Assembly: GCA_030374805.1 (NCBI GenBank) | Contig: JARGSG010000094.1 | Location: 1-64,000 of the forward strand | DNA from: Gracilaria gracilis | Lineage: Eukaryota; Rhodophyta; Florideophyceae; Gracilariales; Gracilariaceae | Direction of reading: 5' to 3' | Length of the DNA stretch: 64,000 nt | Shown here: in pieces, positions 53,721-63,936 of the stretch | Layout of the letters: every line of letters starts with the position of its first letter | Numbering within the stretch: the first letter of the stretch is position 1 | Program-made: the position numbers and the translations under genes | Notes under the pieces: model-generated | Databases searched by the model: none | The model's input: the letters and a program-made list of their open reading frames with translations, nothing else | What the model was told of the DNA's origin: nothing

Positions 53721-53819
53721 TTGGCGGTTTTCTCTTCGTAAATCCTCGGTGTGCCACTGTACATTGTACAGTGGCACAGCGAGGATTTGCATCTACATAC
53801 GAAGAGAAAACCGCCAAAT
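53719..53819. repeat. near-perfect palindrome 2
   Basis: Outer arms ATTTGGCGGTTTTCTCTTCG (from 53719) and their inverted copy (ending 53819) enclose inner arms of about 23 bp (AATCCTCG...GTGCCACTGTAC) around a 1-2 bp centre near 53764. The right side has about 10 extra bases between outer and inner arms. It abuts palindrome 1. Confidence 0.9.
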
Positions 53820-53886
53820 CTTTCCATTTTTTAAAATTGATGCAAAACGTTTCACGAGAGGCTGGCTCTTCTGCTCACCGTGCAAG

Positions 53887-53965
53887 TGAAGCAAAAGTGT
53901 CATTGAAGGCATTCGGGCAAATGCCCGAATGGCCAACTGACGCCTTCAATGACACTTTTGCTTCA
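53887..53965. repeat. palindrome 3 with an inner hairpin
   Basis: Arms of 24 bp (TGAAGCAAAAGTGTCATTGA onward, and the inverted copy ending 53965) are perfect. Between them lies a 20 bp inner palindrome ATTCGGGCAAATGCCCGAAT (53911-53930) and a short spacer. Confidence 0.9.
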
Positions 53966-54987
53966 GACACAATCGCTGACAAAGAGGCATTCACTCCACA
54001 AACCTATCTATATTGTTCTCGTTGGGACTCAACGATGTCAAATTCGTCGTCTAACCCAACCGTTTTTGAAACGCATGAAAACAAGGCAGTTCCAACGCGC
54101 GAAATAGTGCAGGTTTTCCGGTGTAGAGGGGAAGAGGTGGGCATTGAAATACGAGCTCAAACTATAAAGAAGCAAGGGGTGTACAGTGTACATCGCAAGT
54201 GGAGGGATGGCTTTGTACAACAGGTACGTGTACTGGCATTTTGTACATGATGACGGCTAGACAGTGTTGACTGCGCTGATCACCCTACGTTGCCCAGTTT
54301 GGATCGCAAGTTGCGTATAGGAATGCATTGACACTCCCAGAAGTCGACATTGGTGACCAACAACGGGAACGATAGATTCGTGATTGTGCCGAGTCCCGCG
54401 GCACCCGAAAGAGAAGGTACAGTTGAAGGAAAGTGGCCGTTATGACGGACACGAATTCGTAGTACCATTTCCCGCCTTTGCTTTCAACCAATGGAAAGCC
54501 TACCCTTGTAGCATTCACATAATTTGTATATTTTTATTATTGCCAAGATTTCATTCACGTTTTGCCCAATCAGAACACGAATACACGAAGGGCTCACATC
54601 TCGTGGCCCAATCTCCAGTTTCCTTACTTGAATGACAAACCGCCACATTTTCAATTTGGCGCCTAAACGTTTCATCGCCCGGGAATATTATTTGCTTCAC
54701 ACACAAGTGCTTCCGACTCACTACCAAGTGTCGCCACGGAAAACTCAAACCGTCCGTTCAACGGTGGATTGCTTCCGATCCTATGACTGCTTCGACGTAT
54801 GGAAGCACCGAACCGCTGGACCAACGCCGCCATTGGTGGCACCAAACGCGCAGGATCACAATCTCCCACCAGGGTTTTAGACACTAGATAAGCGCCGATT
54901 CATGTAGTCACGTCCTTCCTTCCGCCTCACGGACGGGCAGCCATTGCCGCCCATCGTCTTCCGTCCACTCTCTACTGCTTCCTCGCG
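53966..54987. other. intergenic region, no gene supported
   Basis: The stretch between the palindromes and the next gene. A plus-strand frame that starts inside palindrome 2 runs to 54250 but is not called. No other structure seen, apart from repeated TGTACA near 54180-54250. Confidence 0.4.
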
Positions 54988-56250
54988 ATGGATTCAAGTC
55001 GCGACGCCAGTCGTCCTTTATACGACTCGATTCCGGCTCATCCCGCCGGCCAACTTCCGCTTCGTGACGGTGTGCGAGATCGCTTAAGCCGTGTTGCGCG
55101 TTCGTCTTCAATCTCGCGTCTGTTCAAAGCCGTTGTTGTGGGTACTCTCATTGTTGCCTCCGTCTTTGTTCTTACGAGCCCATGCATCTCGTGTGATCTG
55201 CTCTCCTTCAAGCAGCGTATCTTCAGGCTGGTTCCGAGGCGGCTCTCATTTGCGCAAAGATATGCACATGGTCATCTCTCGTACATCAGATTTCAGCATG
55301 CCTCCCCTCTGAGCTCGTACGGTCGCTATTCGAGCAAGGCACTTCGACGATTCTCCCCTGCTTCGATCGCATATTCGAGCAGGCAAGACCTTCTGTCGGA
55401 GCCCGAGGTTGGCTTCTCCATAGAAGAGTTTGTGCCAACACACAAGTGCAGTGTTCGTAGATATTGTCGTGCAAGAATGATTGTGACAAAAGACGAATAC
55501 GGTGTTTCCGTGCAGGCTGGCTTCAACATCTCTAGTGTGAATGGACGTCCTATTTCAGTGGACCGCGGCACAAGGGGGAGGGTGGGTGCTACCGCGCCTG
55601 AAGAGTTCTTTCATTGGGCACTGCAACTTGTGCATAGCGTAAGTGAGGAACTAGCTGAATTGGACTGTCCAATTTCTCTAGAAGACGTGGCGCATGCACT
55701 TTATATCACCTCAGAGTCCGCATACAAATGTCCGAGAACAGATAGCGCTCTCTGTCATGAGCTGATCACCGTCGCCGACTGCCCAAGTGTACATCCACCT
55801 CCAACACTTCCTCCGATGGACAGCTGTGAAAAGGCTTTCGACGAATGCGAGTTCACATTCTACGGGGAGAGTAGCTTGGCGACGTTCAGTGTCGAGGGTC
55901 CGCCAGACAAACCGTTCACACCGGTGATTGTGGCAAAGGATCCCGAAGTGCACCTTGGTACGTTGAACTCCAACAACGTAGTTCCCGAGTTCATTGAAGA
56001 TTCTGGCGCGCTGCCCATCACCGACTTCGGGTCTCAGCGCTTCGCCCAGACTCAGTTCAAGCCGGTTTACATCTGGCAGCAACAAGGCTCGGGAATCGGT
56101 CATCAAACATTCCACGGAGACCAACAGGAGCTTTCCAAGGGGCGCTGCATTCGGATTTACTTCACGGACATCCAATTGAAGGACCCCGCTTCCAACCTGA
56201 ACCATGTGCCGAAATCTGAGAACAAGTGCGTAGTGTTCCGCACCGAGTAG
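54988..56250 (+). CDS. type II membrane protein of unknown function
   Basis: The protein has 420 residues. A polar, Arg-rich N-terminus of about 44 residues is followed by one membrane segment (about residues 45-64, LFKAVVVGTLIVASVFVLTS) and a large lumenal or extracellular part, the layout of Golgi or surface type II proteins. The lumenal part contains about 10 Cys, a Pro-rich hinge (HPPPTLPPMDSC) near residue 275 and otherwise unremarkable alpha/beta sequence. I recognise no catalytic motif. It has no intron and uses codons like its neighbours. A 16 bp palindrome, GTGAGTAATTACTCAC (56325-56340), lies just after the stop and may belong to the 3' end. Confidence 0.65.
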   Translation: MDSSRDASRPLYDSIPAHPAGQLPLRDGVRDRLSRVARSSSISRLFKAVVVGTLIVASVFVLTSPCISCDLLSFKQRIFRLVPRRLSFAQRYAHGHLSYIRFQHASPLSSYGRYSSKALRRFSPASIAYSSRQDLLSEPEVGFSIEEFVPTHKCSVRRYCRARMIVTKDEYGVSVQAGFNISSVNGRPISVDRGTRGRVGATAPEEFFHWALQLVHSVSEELAELDCPISLEDVAHALYITSESAYKCPRTDSALCHELITVADCPSVHPPPTLPPMDSCEKAFDECEFTFYGESSLATFSVEGPPDKPFTPVIVAKDPEVHLGTLNSNNVVPEFIEDSGALPITDFGSQRFAQTQFKPVYIWQQQGSGIGHQTFHGDQQELSKGRCIRIYFTDIQLKDPASNLNHVPKSENKCVVFRTE

Positions 56251-56896
56251 ACATGTGACAGCGATTTGTTCATCTAGCCAAGGCGAAACTGGTTCACTCT
56301 TCTACATATGTGAGGATACTCTCAGTGAGTAATTACTCACATTTGCCTTCTTTGTAGTACTTTCTAAAGGCTTGTCTGGAAACCCCGTTGGTTCCAAAAG
56401 TTTTTAAAAATATGTACTTTAGCTTAAAAAGCGCGAGAAAAGTAATTGCTTTAAACCACAGCTAATTCCACGTGTAGCAATTTCAACTATGCTTCCTCGT
56501 CAGGCAGTTTCCTGGTGTTGCGACTTTCGTTTTTCGGCTTGTCAATTTCCTGACCAATTACGAGAGCACCTACACGAACAGGTGCACATCTGTCTGAGGT
56601 GTGACAATTGGCAGTATTTGAACTTGAATTCAAATTCAAACCTTGGGTCCCACTCGTTCGGACAAGTGGCACACGTTTTGCGTATGCATGTGCGATCACA
56701 CTGTGGTCCTCGATCACCACGGAGTCCGTCATCAGCGCAGAGCGCGGTATCAGCACTCCGCGTTTGACCTCGCAACGACGGCTTCGCTCTACGCTTTCTG
56801 TGCCCCGTCCTGTTGACGTGATTTAGTGCCTGTGCAGGCACCCAATAACAAACATTCTTGGAAGACCTGGAACTTGTTGGCTGCCGCATTTGGCCG
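56251..56896. other. intergenic region left of element D
   Basis: No gene supported. It holds the 16 bp palindrome at 56325-56340 and short GAATTC-centred inverted sequence near 56625-56645. Overlapping frames on both strands have no coding character. Confidence 0.45.
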
Positions 56897-57294
56897 TGTT
56901 GATGCCGAAAGGCAATAGCGCCTACGTTGCGACCATAGAGCAGAGTAGTTCTGAGGGTGACGTCAGGTTACAGAACGCATATGCGCAGCAATTATACGTA
57001 GTGCAAGGTATATAAAATACAAAGGAGTGTAGAAATGCCAGGTACGAAGAATCTGGACCAGATAGTAACTCTGGTTCGGCAACCTGACGTCAGAGTCCAC
57101 CCATACATTTTGTTACCTTCCTGGGAGCACGCCCGGACGAGGCTATAAAAGACCTGAATCAGCTGCAAAGGCAGCAGATTCAGAGGCATCCTTGGAGGGA
57201 CTTCCAAGGTACTTTGTGCCTATTCTCTCGCCTCTGCTGAGTCTACCGCGCGACTGCAACCGAGTGCTCTACGCCTCTTCCGTTCTGATCAACA
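56897..57294 (+). repeat. 5' LTR of element D
   Basis: It starts TGTTGAT and ends ATCAACA. It contains two CRE-type palindromes TGACGTCA (56958-56965 and 57085-57092), set in an inverted repeat with AACC on the far side of each, and a TATA box TATAAAAG at 57144-57151. Confidence 0.95.
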
Positions 57295-57338
57295 AAGCGC
57301 TTTGATATCCAAGAGTAACAGGACGGACGTAAGGCGCA

Positions 57339-58424
57339 ATGTCGTCGTACGGTATTGTCAATACAATTCAAGCTCTGGAGCTGAAAGGAGCATCCCAGCC
57401 GGAGCTGATCAAGTTTGAAGTGGGTTTTTCGGCTTACACCGAACGTGTTGATGATGTTAATTCTGGACGCGAGCCGAACCAAAGAATCAAAGCAGCGTCT
57501 GTCCGACAGTGCATGAAGCCGAGACTGTTGCATAGCCTGTGCATATTAGGTAGAATTGAAGGAGCATCTACCGCTGAAGAGGCAACCGACGATGCAGTGA
57601 GGATCTGGTTCGATTCTCGTCTGGCGTCTACAGTTTGCGACTTGAGCGACCGTGTCGAGGAGGCACTGTCAACTGTTCGATACAAACAAATGCCTCGGGA
57701 CCCTTCCGGAGCAGCGGAGAACCTTGTATTAGACACAATAGCTGCACTGGACGAGCATAATGCCTCAAGCATTATTACCGACCACGATCAGTGTAAGGAG
57801 CTTATCGCTAAGCTAGTGCATAGGCTTAAGCCAGCGGTACTCAGGCAGATCGTCATGGACCAGATGCGTCTTTGGAAGAAGGAACAAAAGGGATACCTCA
57901 AGTTCTTTACCAACACAATATCTACTCTAGCGGCGCAGGTACACTTGGTACAGTGTGCGAGCCAGAAGCTCAAGCGCAAACAACCAAGTGCATCCGAGAG
58001 CGGGGTTCCGAAAAAAGCCTCCAAAGAATCCGAACGCAAACGGTTTCGGAAAGGCTTACAAACTCGAAACCACGACAAAGAACTCCCTGGGAAGGATCTC
58101 AGAAGAACGCCGGCGGATAGATTCGAGTCTGGGGAATGGGATAAGAAATGCCTGAACACAGAAGAGTGTTCAGGCATTCACCCAATAAGCAAGTGCCCGG
58201 TGACTTCGAAGGAAAAGAGGCGAGAGCTTCTTGACAAACACTTTGAGAGAAAGAAGACCAACAAGCACGCCAAGGCTGCCGTACTCAGGTCTTCGTCCAA
58301 ATCGGCCCCCAACGCAGATGAGGGAAGGTACACTGTGCTTGTGAATGGGATCGAAGCTGTAGCCCTAGGCGACTCTGGAGCAGACTACTCAACGCAGATG
58401 AGGGAAGGTACACTGTGCTTGTGA
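57339..58424 (+). CDS. gag-like protein of element D
   Basis: An open frame of 361 codons starts 45 bp after the LTR. The first two thirds are helical and capsid-like, without a motif I can name. A basic Lys/Arg/Ser-rich part follows, and a Cys/His cluster (CLNTEECSGIHPISKCP) near residues 270-286 stands in the nucleocapsid position. The frame overlaps the start of pol, a layout for which this family uses frameshifting or read-through. Virion assembly role by family. Confidence 0.7.
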   Translation: MSSYGIVNTIQALELKGASQPELIKFEVGFSAYTERVDDVNSGREPNQRIKAASVRQCMKPRLLHSLCILGRIEGASTAEEATDDAVRIWFDSRLASTVCDLSDRVEEALSTVRYKQMPRDPSGAAENLVLDTIAALDEHNASSIITDHDQCKELIAKLVHRLKPAVLRQIVMDQMRLWKKEQKGYLKFFTNTISTLAAQVHLVQCASQKLKRKQPSASESGVPKKASKESERKRFRKGLQTRNHDKELPGKDLRRTPADRFESGEWDKKCLNTEECSGIHPISKCPVTSKEKRRELLDKHFERKKTNKHAKAAVLRSSSKSAPNADEGRYTVLVNGIEAVALGDSGADYSTQMREGTLCL

Positions 58425-61400
58425 ATGGGATCGAAGCTGTAGCCCTAGGCTACTCTGGAGCAGACTACTCCACAATATCTTGCAATTTATTTGATAGGAT
58501 ATCCGCCAAACATCCCAAGGTAGCAGTACAGCGCCTATCCACACCAATGATCCTCGACACTGCACTGAGGGCTGACGGCACTCAAGCCCCAGCAACTGCA
58601 TCACGGAAAGCAAACCTCAACCTCACGATTTTACTCCCCCAGGCTGGGCTCCCAGTACGCATCCGTGGAGTACAATTCCTGATCGTAGACAAGGATATGC
58701 CAGAGGTACTCCTCGGAAGGCCACTACTGAAGGCGATGGGTTTCGACTTCAACGAGCATCTGCATCGCGTAGCTTCGCTCATCGACGGAAAGTCGGAAGA
58801 AGAGTTACAGGGAAGAAGCTGTAGACTTTCATCTGCCAGCTATCGAGGCATTAGCTACACGGACACCGACGAGGACCCCATTAAACTGCCAGAATGTCTC
58901 CAAGCCGGATTTGGAGAGGATACTGCGGACGAGATAGACGAAGCAATCAGGTCTGCATCAAGAACTGCCAAGGAGAATGGCATGTCTAATGAGGGTACAG
59001 CGAAGCTTGAACGACTTTTGGACAAGAACCGAAATTGTTTCGCGATCAAACTCGGACCAGAGCCGCCTGCAGACGTTCGCCCTCTCTCGATCAAGCTTGC
59101 GCCGAACGCCAAACCATACCGCACTCCACAACGACGATATTCCCCTGCGCAACGGGTGTTCATCAGGCACACTATCAAGTCGTTGGAGAGGATTGGCGCG
59201 GTGTACAAGAACGACCAAGCAAGATGGGCATGCCCTGCACTGGCCGTTCCAAAACCAGGTACCGACAAATTACGTTTTACAGTCGACCTTAGAGGTACCA
59301 ATGCACGGACTCTGCCACTCCAATCCGCGATGCTGCACCTGGAGTCGATGCTGCAAGATTGTGAGGGAAGCCAGTGCTTCGCCAACATTGACTTTACGCA
59401 CGGCTACTGGCAGATACCTCTGGACAAGGTATCGCAGGAAATAATGTCCATCCAGACACCACTAGGTATCTACTCTCCAACCAGAACACTTCAAGGAGGG
59501 ACAGATTCAGGGAACCATTTCCAGTCCGTTACGCGAGAGAAATTCGAAGGCAGAGTGCAGCGCATGCTGCAATGGCTGGATGATTTCCTCATTCACGCGA
59601 GGGACGAAACCCAGCTGCTGGCTGAGATCGAAGTATTTTTCGAGGTCTGCACAGAAGTAGGATTCAAAGTCAATCCGAAAAAGTCCTGCTTCTTTACCAG
59701 GGAGGTAAAGTTCTGCGGCAGAATCATTTCATCAGAAGGAGTTCGATTTGATCCTAGAAACTTTGAGGTCTTATTGGCGATGAAAGCGCCAACAACTGGA
59801 GACCAATTGCAGCAGTTGCTGTGCGCTCCGAACTGGATGAGGACATCCATTCCGGACTACGCCCGACTAGTACAACCACTGCACCAGCTGCTTGAAGAAG
59901 CATGCAGGAAGGCTGGGAAACGAACCAAGAAGGCCTTAATGAAAGTGCAGCTCAACTGGAATATCAAACACCAGGAGGCTTTTGATAAAGTTAAAAATCA
60001 ACTAGCCGCCGCAACCCAACTTTCCCTTCCAAAGGACGGGTACCAGCTCTGTCTTTTCACAGATGCATCCGATACCCACTGGGCCGGGATTTTGACCCAG
60101 TTTCCTGAAGACGAACAAGATAAACCACTCGTGGAGCAGACACACGAACCACTATGTTTTTTATCTGGTGCTTTCAGTGGATCATCGGAACGTTGGAGCG
60201 TACCAGAGAAAGAAGGATTCGCTATCGTTGAGTCTATGTGCACACTGGACTACCTCATAGTTGGCAGAACTGTTTCGATATACACTGACCATGCAAACTT
60301 GGTTTACATTTACGATCCATATGGTCGTAACCCCGGTGTAGCACGGCATACAGCCAACAAACTGACTCGCTGGGCCCTGAAGTTGAACGGATTTCGGTTC
60401 ACCATCGAACACGTGCCAGGAGAACGGAACGTGTGGGCCGATATGCTTACCCGATGGGCTGTGCAAACCGCAAGAACGGTGACACCAGCGAAGATCGGGC
60501 GCATTCGGGCATTGATGGCAGCACCAGTCAACCCTGGAGTTAACGAAAACTACGACTGGCCTTCAATGCAGGACATCATCAAGTCGCAGCGCAACACAAC
60601 GTGTGCACCTCCAAGTCGTTCAGAGACGACTGGTGACGTTCTCAGGATGCAAACAGGAGAAGTATGGATCCCAGGGGACGACATAAATCTCCAGCTCCGA
60701 ATCTTGATCGCAGCCCACACCGGGAAGGGAGGACACAGGGCCACAGACCCCACGTTCAACACAGTAGCAACTCATTTTTGGTGGAAGGACCTTCGAACTC
60801 ACACCACTGAGTTTACGAATTCATGCATTCACTGTATTGCTACCGGCTATGGCAAAGTCGTTCCACGTCCGCTAGGGCACACAATGCATGCCAGTAAGCC
60901 AAACGAACTGTTGCATTTTGACTACTGTTACATGAACAAGGGTGAGAAGGGAAAAGTGTACACGCTCATAGTTAAAGACGACCTCTCCGGCTACGTGTGG
61001 CTCAGAAGTGCAGAGGAAGCCGATTCAGAGACTACCGCGGAAACACTGACGGATTGGTTTGCCGCTTTCGGAGTTGCGAGGTCATGGATATCGGACCAAG
61101 GGAGTCACTTCAAAAACAAACTCATGAAGTCCCTATCGCAAAAGCTTAAGGCAGATCACCATTTTACACTACCATACTGCCCGTGGAGCAACGGTTCATT
61201 AGAGGTGGTATGCCGTGAACTGCTTCGAACGTGCAGAGCGTTATTGTCGGAGTTCCAACTTCCGCAGTCGGCATGGCCTACCATATTTCCAGTCATTCAG
61301 TCCGCACTCAACAGTTCTCCGACAAAGAAGCTCAACGGAAAATGCCCGCTTACTGTTTTCACTGGATTGCCACAGGACTCGCCTCTTGCTGCCATTCTTA

Positions 61401-62047
61401 GAAGCCACGAAAGAATCGTGACCGTCAAGGATATTGACAGTATCCGTGCTAAGGCGCTTCTAAACATCGAGAAACTACACGCAGGGCTTGAAGAAATTCA
61501 CCGCAACTGCGCTAACAAAGGGGGGAAACAGCGCAAGGCCTCTGTTGACGCACATAACCGACGTACTGGCGTTCGGCCGATCGATTTCACAGAAGGTGAT
61601 TACGTGCTCAAGGCGGTTGCGCAGAAGAACATTCGCGCAAAGACAAGCCTACGGTGGCAGGGACCATTTCGAGTGACGCAATGTAGAGCAAAATACATCT
61701 TCGAAGTGGAAAACCTTGTTACTGGAAAGAAGGAGCTGGCTCACGGAAGACGATTAAAGCTATTCCGCAACAAAGACTACCAAGTGTCTGAAGAGCTGCA
61801 GGAACATTTGGCATATCAGGACAATGAACTGCTTGTCATGGAAGACTTCGAAGATATTCGCCGACAGAAGAACAAGGTCGAGTTGTTAGTGAAATGGAAA
61901 GGGTTCAGCGATGAAGAGATGGACTGGATAGATTACAACTCGTTGAAGCAAGACGTTCCAGATCTTCTACAGGAATACCTTGATGAGACCAAGACGTCTG
62001 GATCGCGAAAACAGCGCAACGTAATCAGCGCCATCAAGAAAGAATAA
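58415..62047 (+). CDS. pol polyprotein of element D
   Basis: An open frame of 1210 codons. In order: a protease-like N-terminal region; RT with FTHGYWQIPL and the catalytic WLDD motif at 59573-59584; RNase H (LFTDASDTHWAG, then YTDHANLVYIY and NVWADMLTRW); integrase with an HHCC-type region near 60710-60840 and a core (HFDYCYMN, WISDQGSHFKN, PWSNGSLEVVCREL) near 60900-61260; and a C-terminal chromodomain at about 61830-61990 (ELLVKWKGFSDEEMDWI). The chromodomain may guide insertion into marked chromatin, as known for chromoviruses. Confidence 0.9.
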   Translation: MLVNGIEAVALGYSGADYSTISCNLFDRISAKHPKVAVQRLSTPMILDTALRADGTQAPATASRKANLNLTILLPQAGLPVRIRGVQFLIVDKDMPEVLLGRPLLKAMGFDFNEHLHRVASLIDGKSEEELQGRSCRLSSASYRGISYTDTDEDPIKLPECLQAGFGEDTADEIDEAIRSASRTAKENGMSNEGTAKLERLLDKNRNCFAIKLGPEPPADVRPLSIKLAPNAKPYRTPQRRYSPAQRVFIRHTIKSLERIGAVYKNDQARWACPALAVPKPGTDKLRFTVDLRGTNARTLPLQSAMLHLESMLQDCEGSQCFANIDFTHGYWQIPLDKVSQEIMSIQTPLGIYSPTRTLQGGTDSGNHFQSVTREKFEGRVQRMLQWLDDFLIHARDETQLLAEIEVFFEVCTEVGFKVNPKKSCFFTREVKFCGRIISSEGVRFDPRNFEVLLAMKAPTTGDQLQQLLCAPNWMRTSIPDYARLVQPLHQLLEEACRKAGKRTKKALMKVQLNWNIKHQEAFDKVKNQLAAATQLSLPKDGYQLCLFTDASDTHWAGILTQFPEDEQDKPLVEQTHEPLCFLSGAFSGSSERWSVPEKEGFAIVESMCTLDYLIVGRTVSIYTDHANLVYIYDPYGRNPGVARHTANKLTRWALKLNGFRFTIEHVPGERNVWADMLTRWAVQTARTVTPAKIGRIRALMAAPVNPGVNENYDWPSMQDIIKSQRNTTCAPPSRSETTGDVLRMQTGEVWIPGDDINLQLRILIAAHTGKGGHRATDPTFNTVATHFWWKDLRTHTTEFTNSCIHCIATGYGKVVPRPLGHTMHASKPNELLHFDYCYMNKGEKGKVYTLIVKDDLSGYVWLRSAEEADSETTAETLTDWFAAFGVARSWISDQGSHFKNKLMKSLSQKLKADHHFTLPYCPWSNGSLEVVCRELLRTCRALLSEFQLPQSAWPTIFPVIQSALNSSPTKKLNGKCPLTVFTGLPQDSPLAAILRSHERIVTVKDIDSIRAKALLNIEKLHAGLEEIHRNCANKGGKQRKASVDAHNRRTGVRPIDFTEGDYVLKAVAQKNIRAKTSLRWQGPFRVTQCRAKYIFEVENLVTGKKELAHGRRLKLFRNKDYQVSEELQEHLAYQDNELLVMEDFEDIRRQKNKVELLVKWKGFSDEEMDWIDYNSLKQDVPDLLQEYLDETKTSGSRKQRNVISAIKKE

Positions 62048-62075
62048 CCAACAACAGGTGTTGGCTATGGGGGAC

Positions 62076-62472
62076 TGTTGATGCCGAAAGGCAATAGCGC
62101 CTACGTTGCGACCATAGAGCAGAGTAGTTCTGAGGGTGACGTCAGGTTACAGAACGCATATGCGCAGCAATTATACGTAGTGCAAGGTATATAAAATACA
62201 AAGGAGTGTAGAAATGCCAGGTACGAAGAATCTGGACCAGATAGTAACTCTGGTTCGGCAACCTGACGTCAGAGTCCACCCATACATTTTGTTACCTTCC
62301 TGGGAGCACGCCCGGACGAGGCTATAAAAGACCTGAATCAGCTGCAAAGGCAGCAGATTCAGAGGCATCCTTGGAGGGACTTCCAAGGTACTTTGTGCCT
62401 ATTCTCTCGCCTCTGCTGAGTCTACCGCGCGACTGCAACCGAGTGCTCTACGCCCTCCCGTTCTGATCAACA
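62076..62472 (+). repeat. 3' LTR of element D
   Basis: Preceded by a purine-rich ATGGGGGAC. It carries the same two TGACGTCA sites (about 62137 and 62264) and TATA box as the 5' copy. Confidence 0.95.
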
Positions 62473-62780
62473 TGCGCACAAGCACCCCGAAGGGATTCTT
62501 CACTTCGAATACCTTGCCAATTCGTACGGGGGACTTCTCAGTCTAACCTTCTTTAGAACTTAAAACATGTTATCTATTTTCTTCTGCATGCCACAAGGGG
62601 CAAACAGTTGTGTATCATGCCGATATCTATATGGTTAGTGTAGGGAACTAAGCGTGAGGAGTATGGTAAATGGACGGTATGATTTCCATATGCAGGTTTT
62701 TTATTCAAAGAAAGTGCTGCCTAAAGCGAGCGATACGCGAAACTATTCCTATACTCTTCCCCACAAATCCTAAGAATCCA
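62473..62780. other. intergenic, 3' flank of the protease gene
   Basis: About 300 bp with no gene; presumably the 3' end of the gene on the minus strand. Confidence 0.5.
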
Positions 62781-63857
62781 TCACTTCCTTTCATAGAACA
62801 AGATGTAAGCTTCACTTTCGACCACATCATTAGGATGCACTTCTCGTTCCTTCTCATCGTCCATGAGAAACCAGTGACCGTGTTCGCTCCTCACAGTGGC
62901 CACATAGTGCCCGCGACGAATAGATGGCCCTCTATGTTCTACCACGCCCTTCAACTCGTACTCCATCTGCCCTCGAGACTCCTTCATATAGGGCGCCATG
63001 TCCAAACAGAGTGGGAATGAAATATAACGACCGTTCTTCTCTCGTCCTTCGAATCGATTTATATGAATCCTCAAGATCTTTGGAGCTTTCGAAATGGCCG
63101 TTGCAATGTCATGAACAGTTTCTCGGCGGCATTGCTGACAAGGTCTCCTTCTACGAGCCACAACTGTATCCCTTGAGTATTCGTGATAAAGGCTCTGCAG
63201 TATACTTATAAAGCCATCAATTGATACGATGAGCTCCTGGAAGTCTGTGCGTTGAAATTTTTTGTATTCACACCTTGAGCAGGTTGACTTGGTTAGAATT
63301 TCGCCCTGGAAACAGGCTTCCTGAATCGTTCTTTTCTTCCACAACTGGCGCAAATCCAAATCGCGGCTGCCTCTCTGATCCGAGCACCCGTCGAGTTGAG
63401 TTCGTTCAATTTTTCGCAGCAATGAGAAAAGAAATTCATTTGCATCTTGCTGCTTACCGCGAACCAGTCCAGAACTGATGTGCGAAAGATTGGAATAAAA
63501 CTCGGACAGCTTAATGACCGTGCGCCTTTCGGTTTCGTAGAACTCGTGAGCCACCATATCGAGCTGGTCGACAAGGCAGAAATGGCGGTGATTAGGAACA
63601 AGGCGTCTGTGTAGCTCATATGCGTGTCTCAGTTCGTTCAGAAAGCGTGGACAATGGAGCAGACATTGAAAGACAGAATTCATAAAGCAGGAATTGCCCA
63701 GATTGGCAAAGGTAGGCTCTCGAACTCGGCGCACCTGAGTCCTACGCGGTGCATGCGAGGAACTGGCTATGTCACTCCTTCGCGGGGTAACTCGTCGAGG
63801 ACGATCGCTCCTCACGTTGAAGATACGGCTTTCGAAGCGCGGGCTCTTGTTAGCCAT
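62781..63857 (-). CDS. ubiquitin-specific protease (peptidase family C19)
   Basis: The protein has 358 residues. A basic N-terminal tail (1-47) precedes a compact USP catalytic domain. The Cys box is NLGNSCFMNSVFQCLLH with catalytic C57. QQDANEF (136-142) follows, as in the family. Two CxxC pairs (C193/C196 and C240/C243) form the usual zinc ribbon of the fingers. The His box has H317 (RRGHYVATVR) and the third member D333 (WFLMDDE). All catalytic residues are present, so it should cleave ubiquitin from proteins in cytosol or nucleus. It is shorter than many USPs and has no extra domain. A TATA box (TATAAAAG on the minus strand) lies about 75 bp upstream of the first Met. Intron-free. Confidence 0.92.
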   Translation of the reverse strand: MANKSPRFESRIFNVRSDRPRRVTPRRSDIASSSHAPRRTQVRRVREPTFANLGNSCFMNSVFQCLLHCPRFLNELRHAYELHRRLVPNHRHFCLVDQLDMVAHEFYETERRTVIKLSEFYSNLSHISSGLVRGKQQDANEFLFSLLRKIERTQLDGCSDQRGSRDLDLRQLWKKRTIQEACFQGEILTKSTCSRCEYKKFQRTDFQELIVSIDGFISILQSLYHEYSRDTVVARRRRPCQQCRRETVHDIATAISKAPKILRIHINRFEGREKNGRYISFPLCLDMAPYMKESRGQMEYELKGVVEHRGPSIRRGHYVATVRSEHGHWFLMDDEKEREVHPNDVVESEAYILFYERK

Positions 63858-63928
63858 TGTAAGATGGTATGAAAGACGATAAGAAGGTAAAGCTGGGCGG
63901 TATGCACTTGACGGAAGTTAAAGACTTC

Positions 63929-63936
63929 CTTTTATA
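63929..63936 (-). promoter_or_regulatory. TATA box of the ubiquitin protease gene
   Basis: CTTTTATA on the plus strand, that is TATAAAAG on the gene's strand, about 75 bp before the start codon at 63857. The spacing matches that of the other host genes here. Confidence 0.6.

Larger units (their letters stand above)
56897..62472 (+). mobile_element. Ty3/gypsy chromodomain LTR retrotransposon D, 5.6 kb, nearly whole
   Basis: The LTRs (398 and 397 bp) are almost identical, differing only in a few bases near their 3' ends, so the insertion is very recent. Gag and pol are long open frames on the plus strand; at most one or two breaks. It belongs to another lineage than A-C: it is half their size, has no antisense frame and no dispersed dyad motif, and its RNase H and integrase read more like gypsy elements known from oomycetes (resemblance from memory). 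I find no target-site duplication at its ends. Confidence 0.93.

Noticed and set aside
53771-54250. Plus-strand frame of 159 codons
   Set aside because: It begins inside palindrome 2 and crosses palindrome 3, and its product has no recognisable domain. The palindromes explain its openness better than a gene.
56487-56889. Overlapping frames on both strands left of element D
   Set aside because: They overlap each other on opposite strands, lack motifs and sit over short inverted sequence. Coding character is absent.
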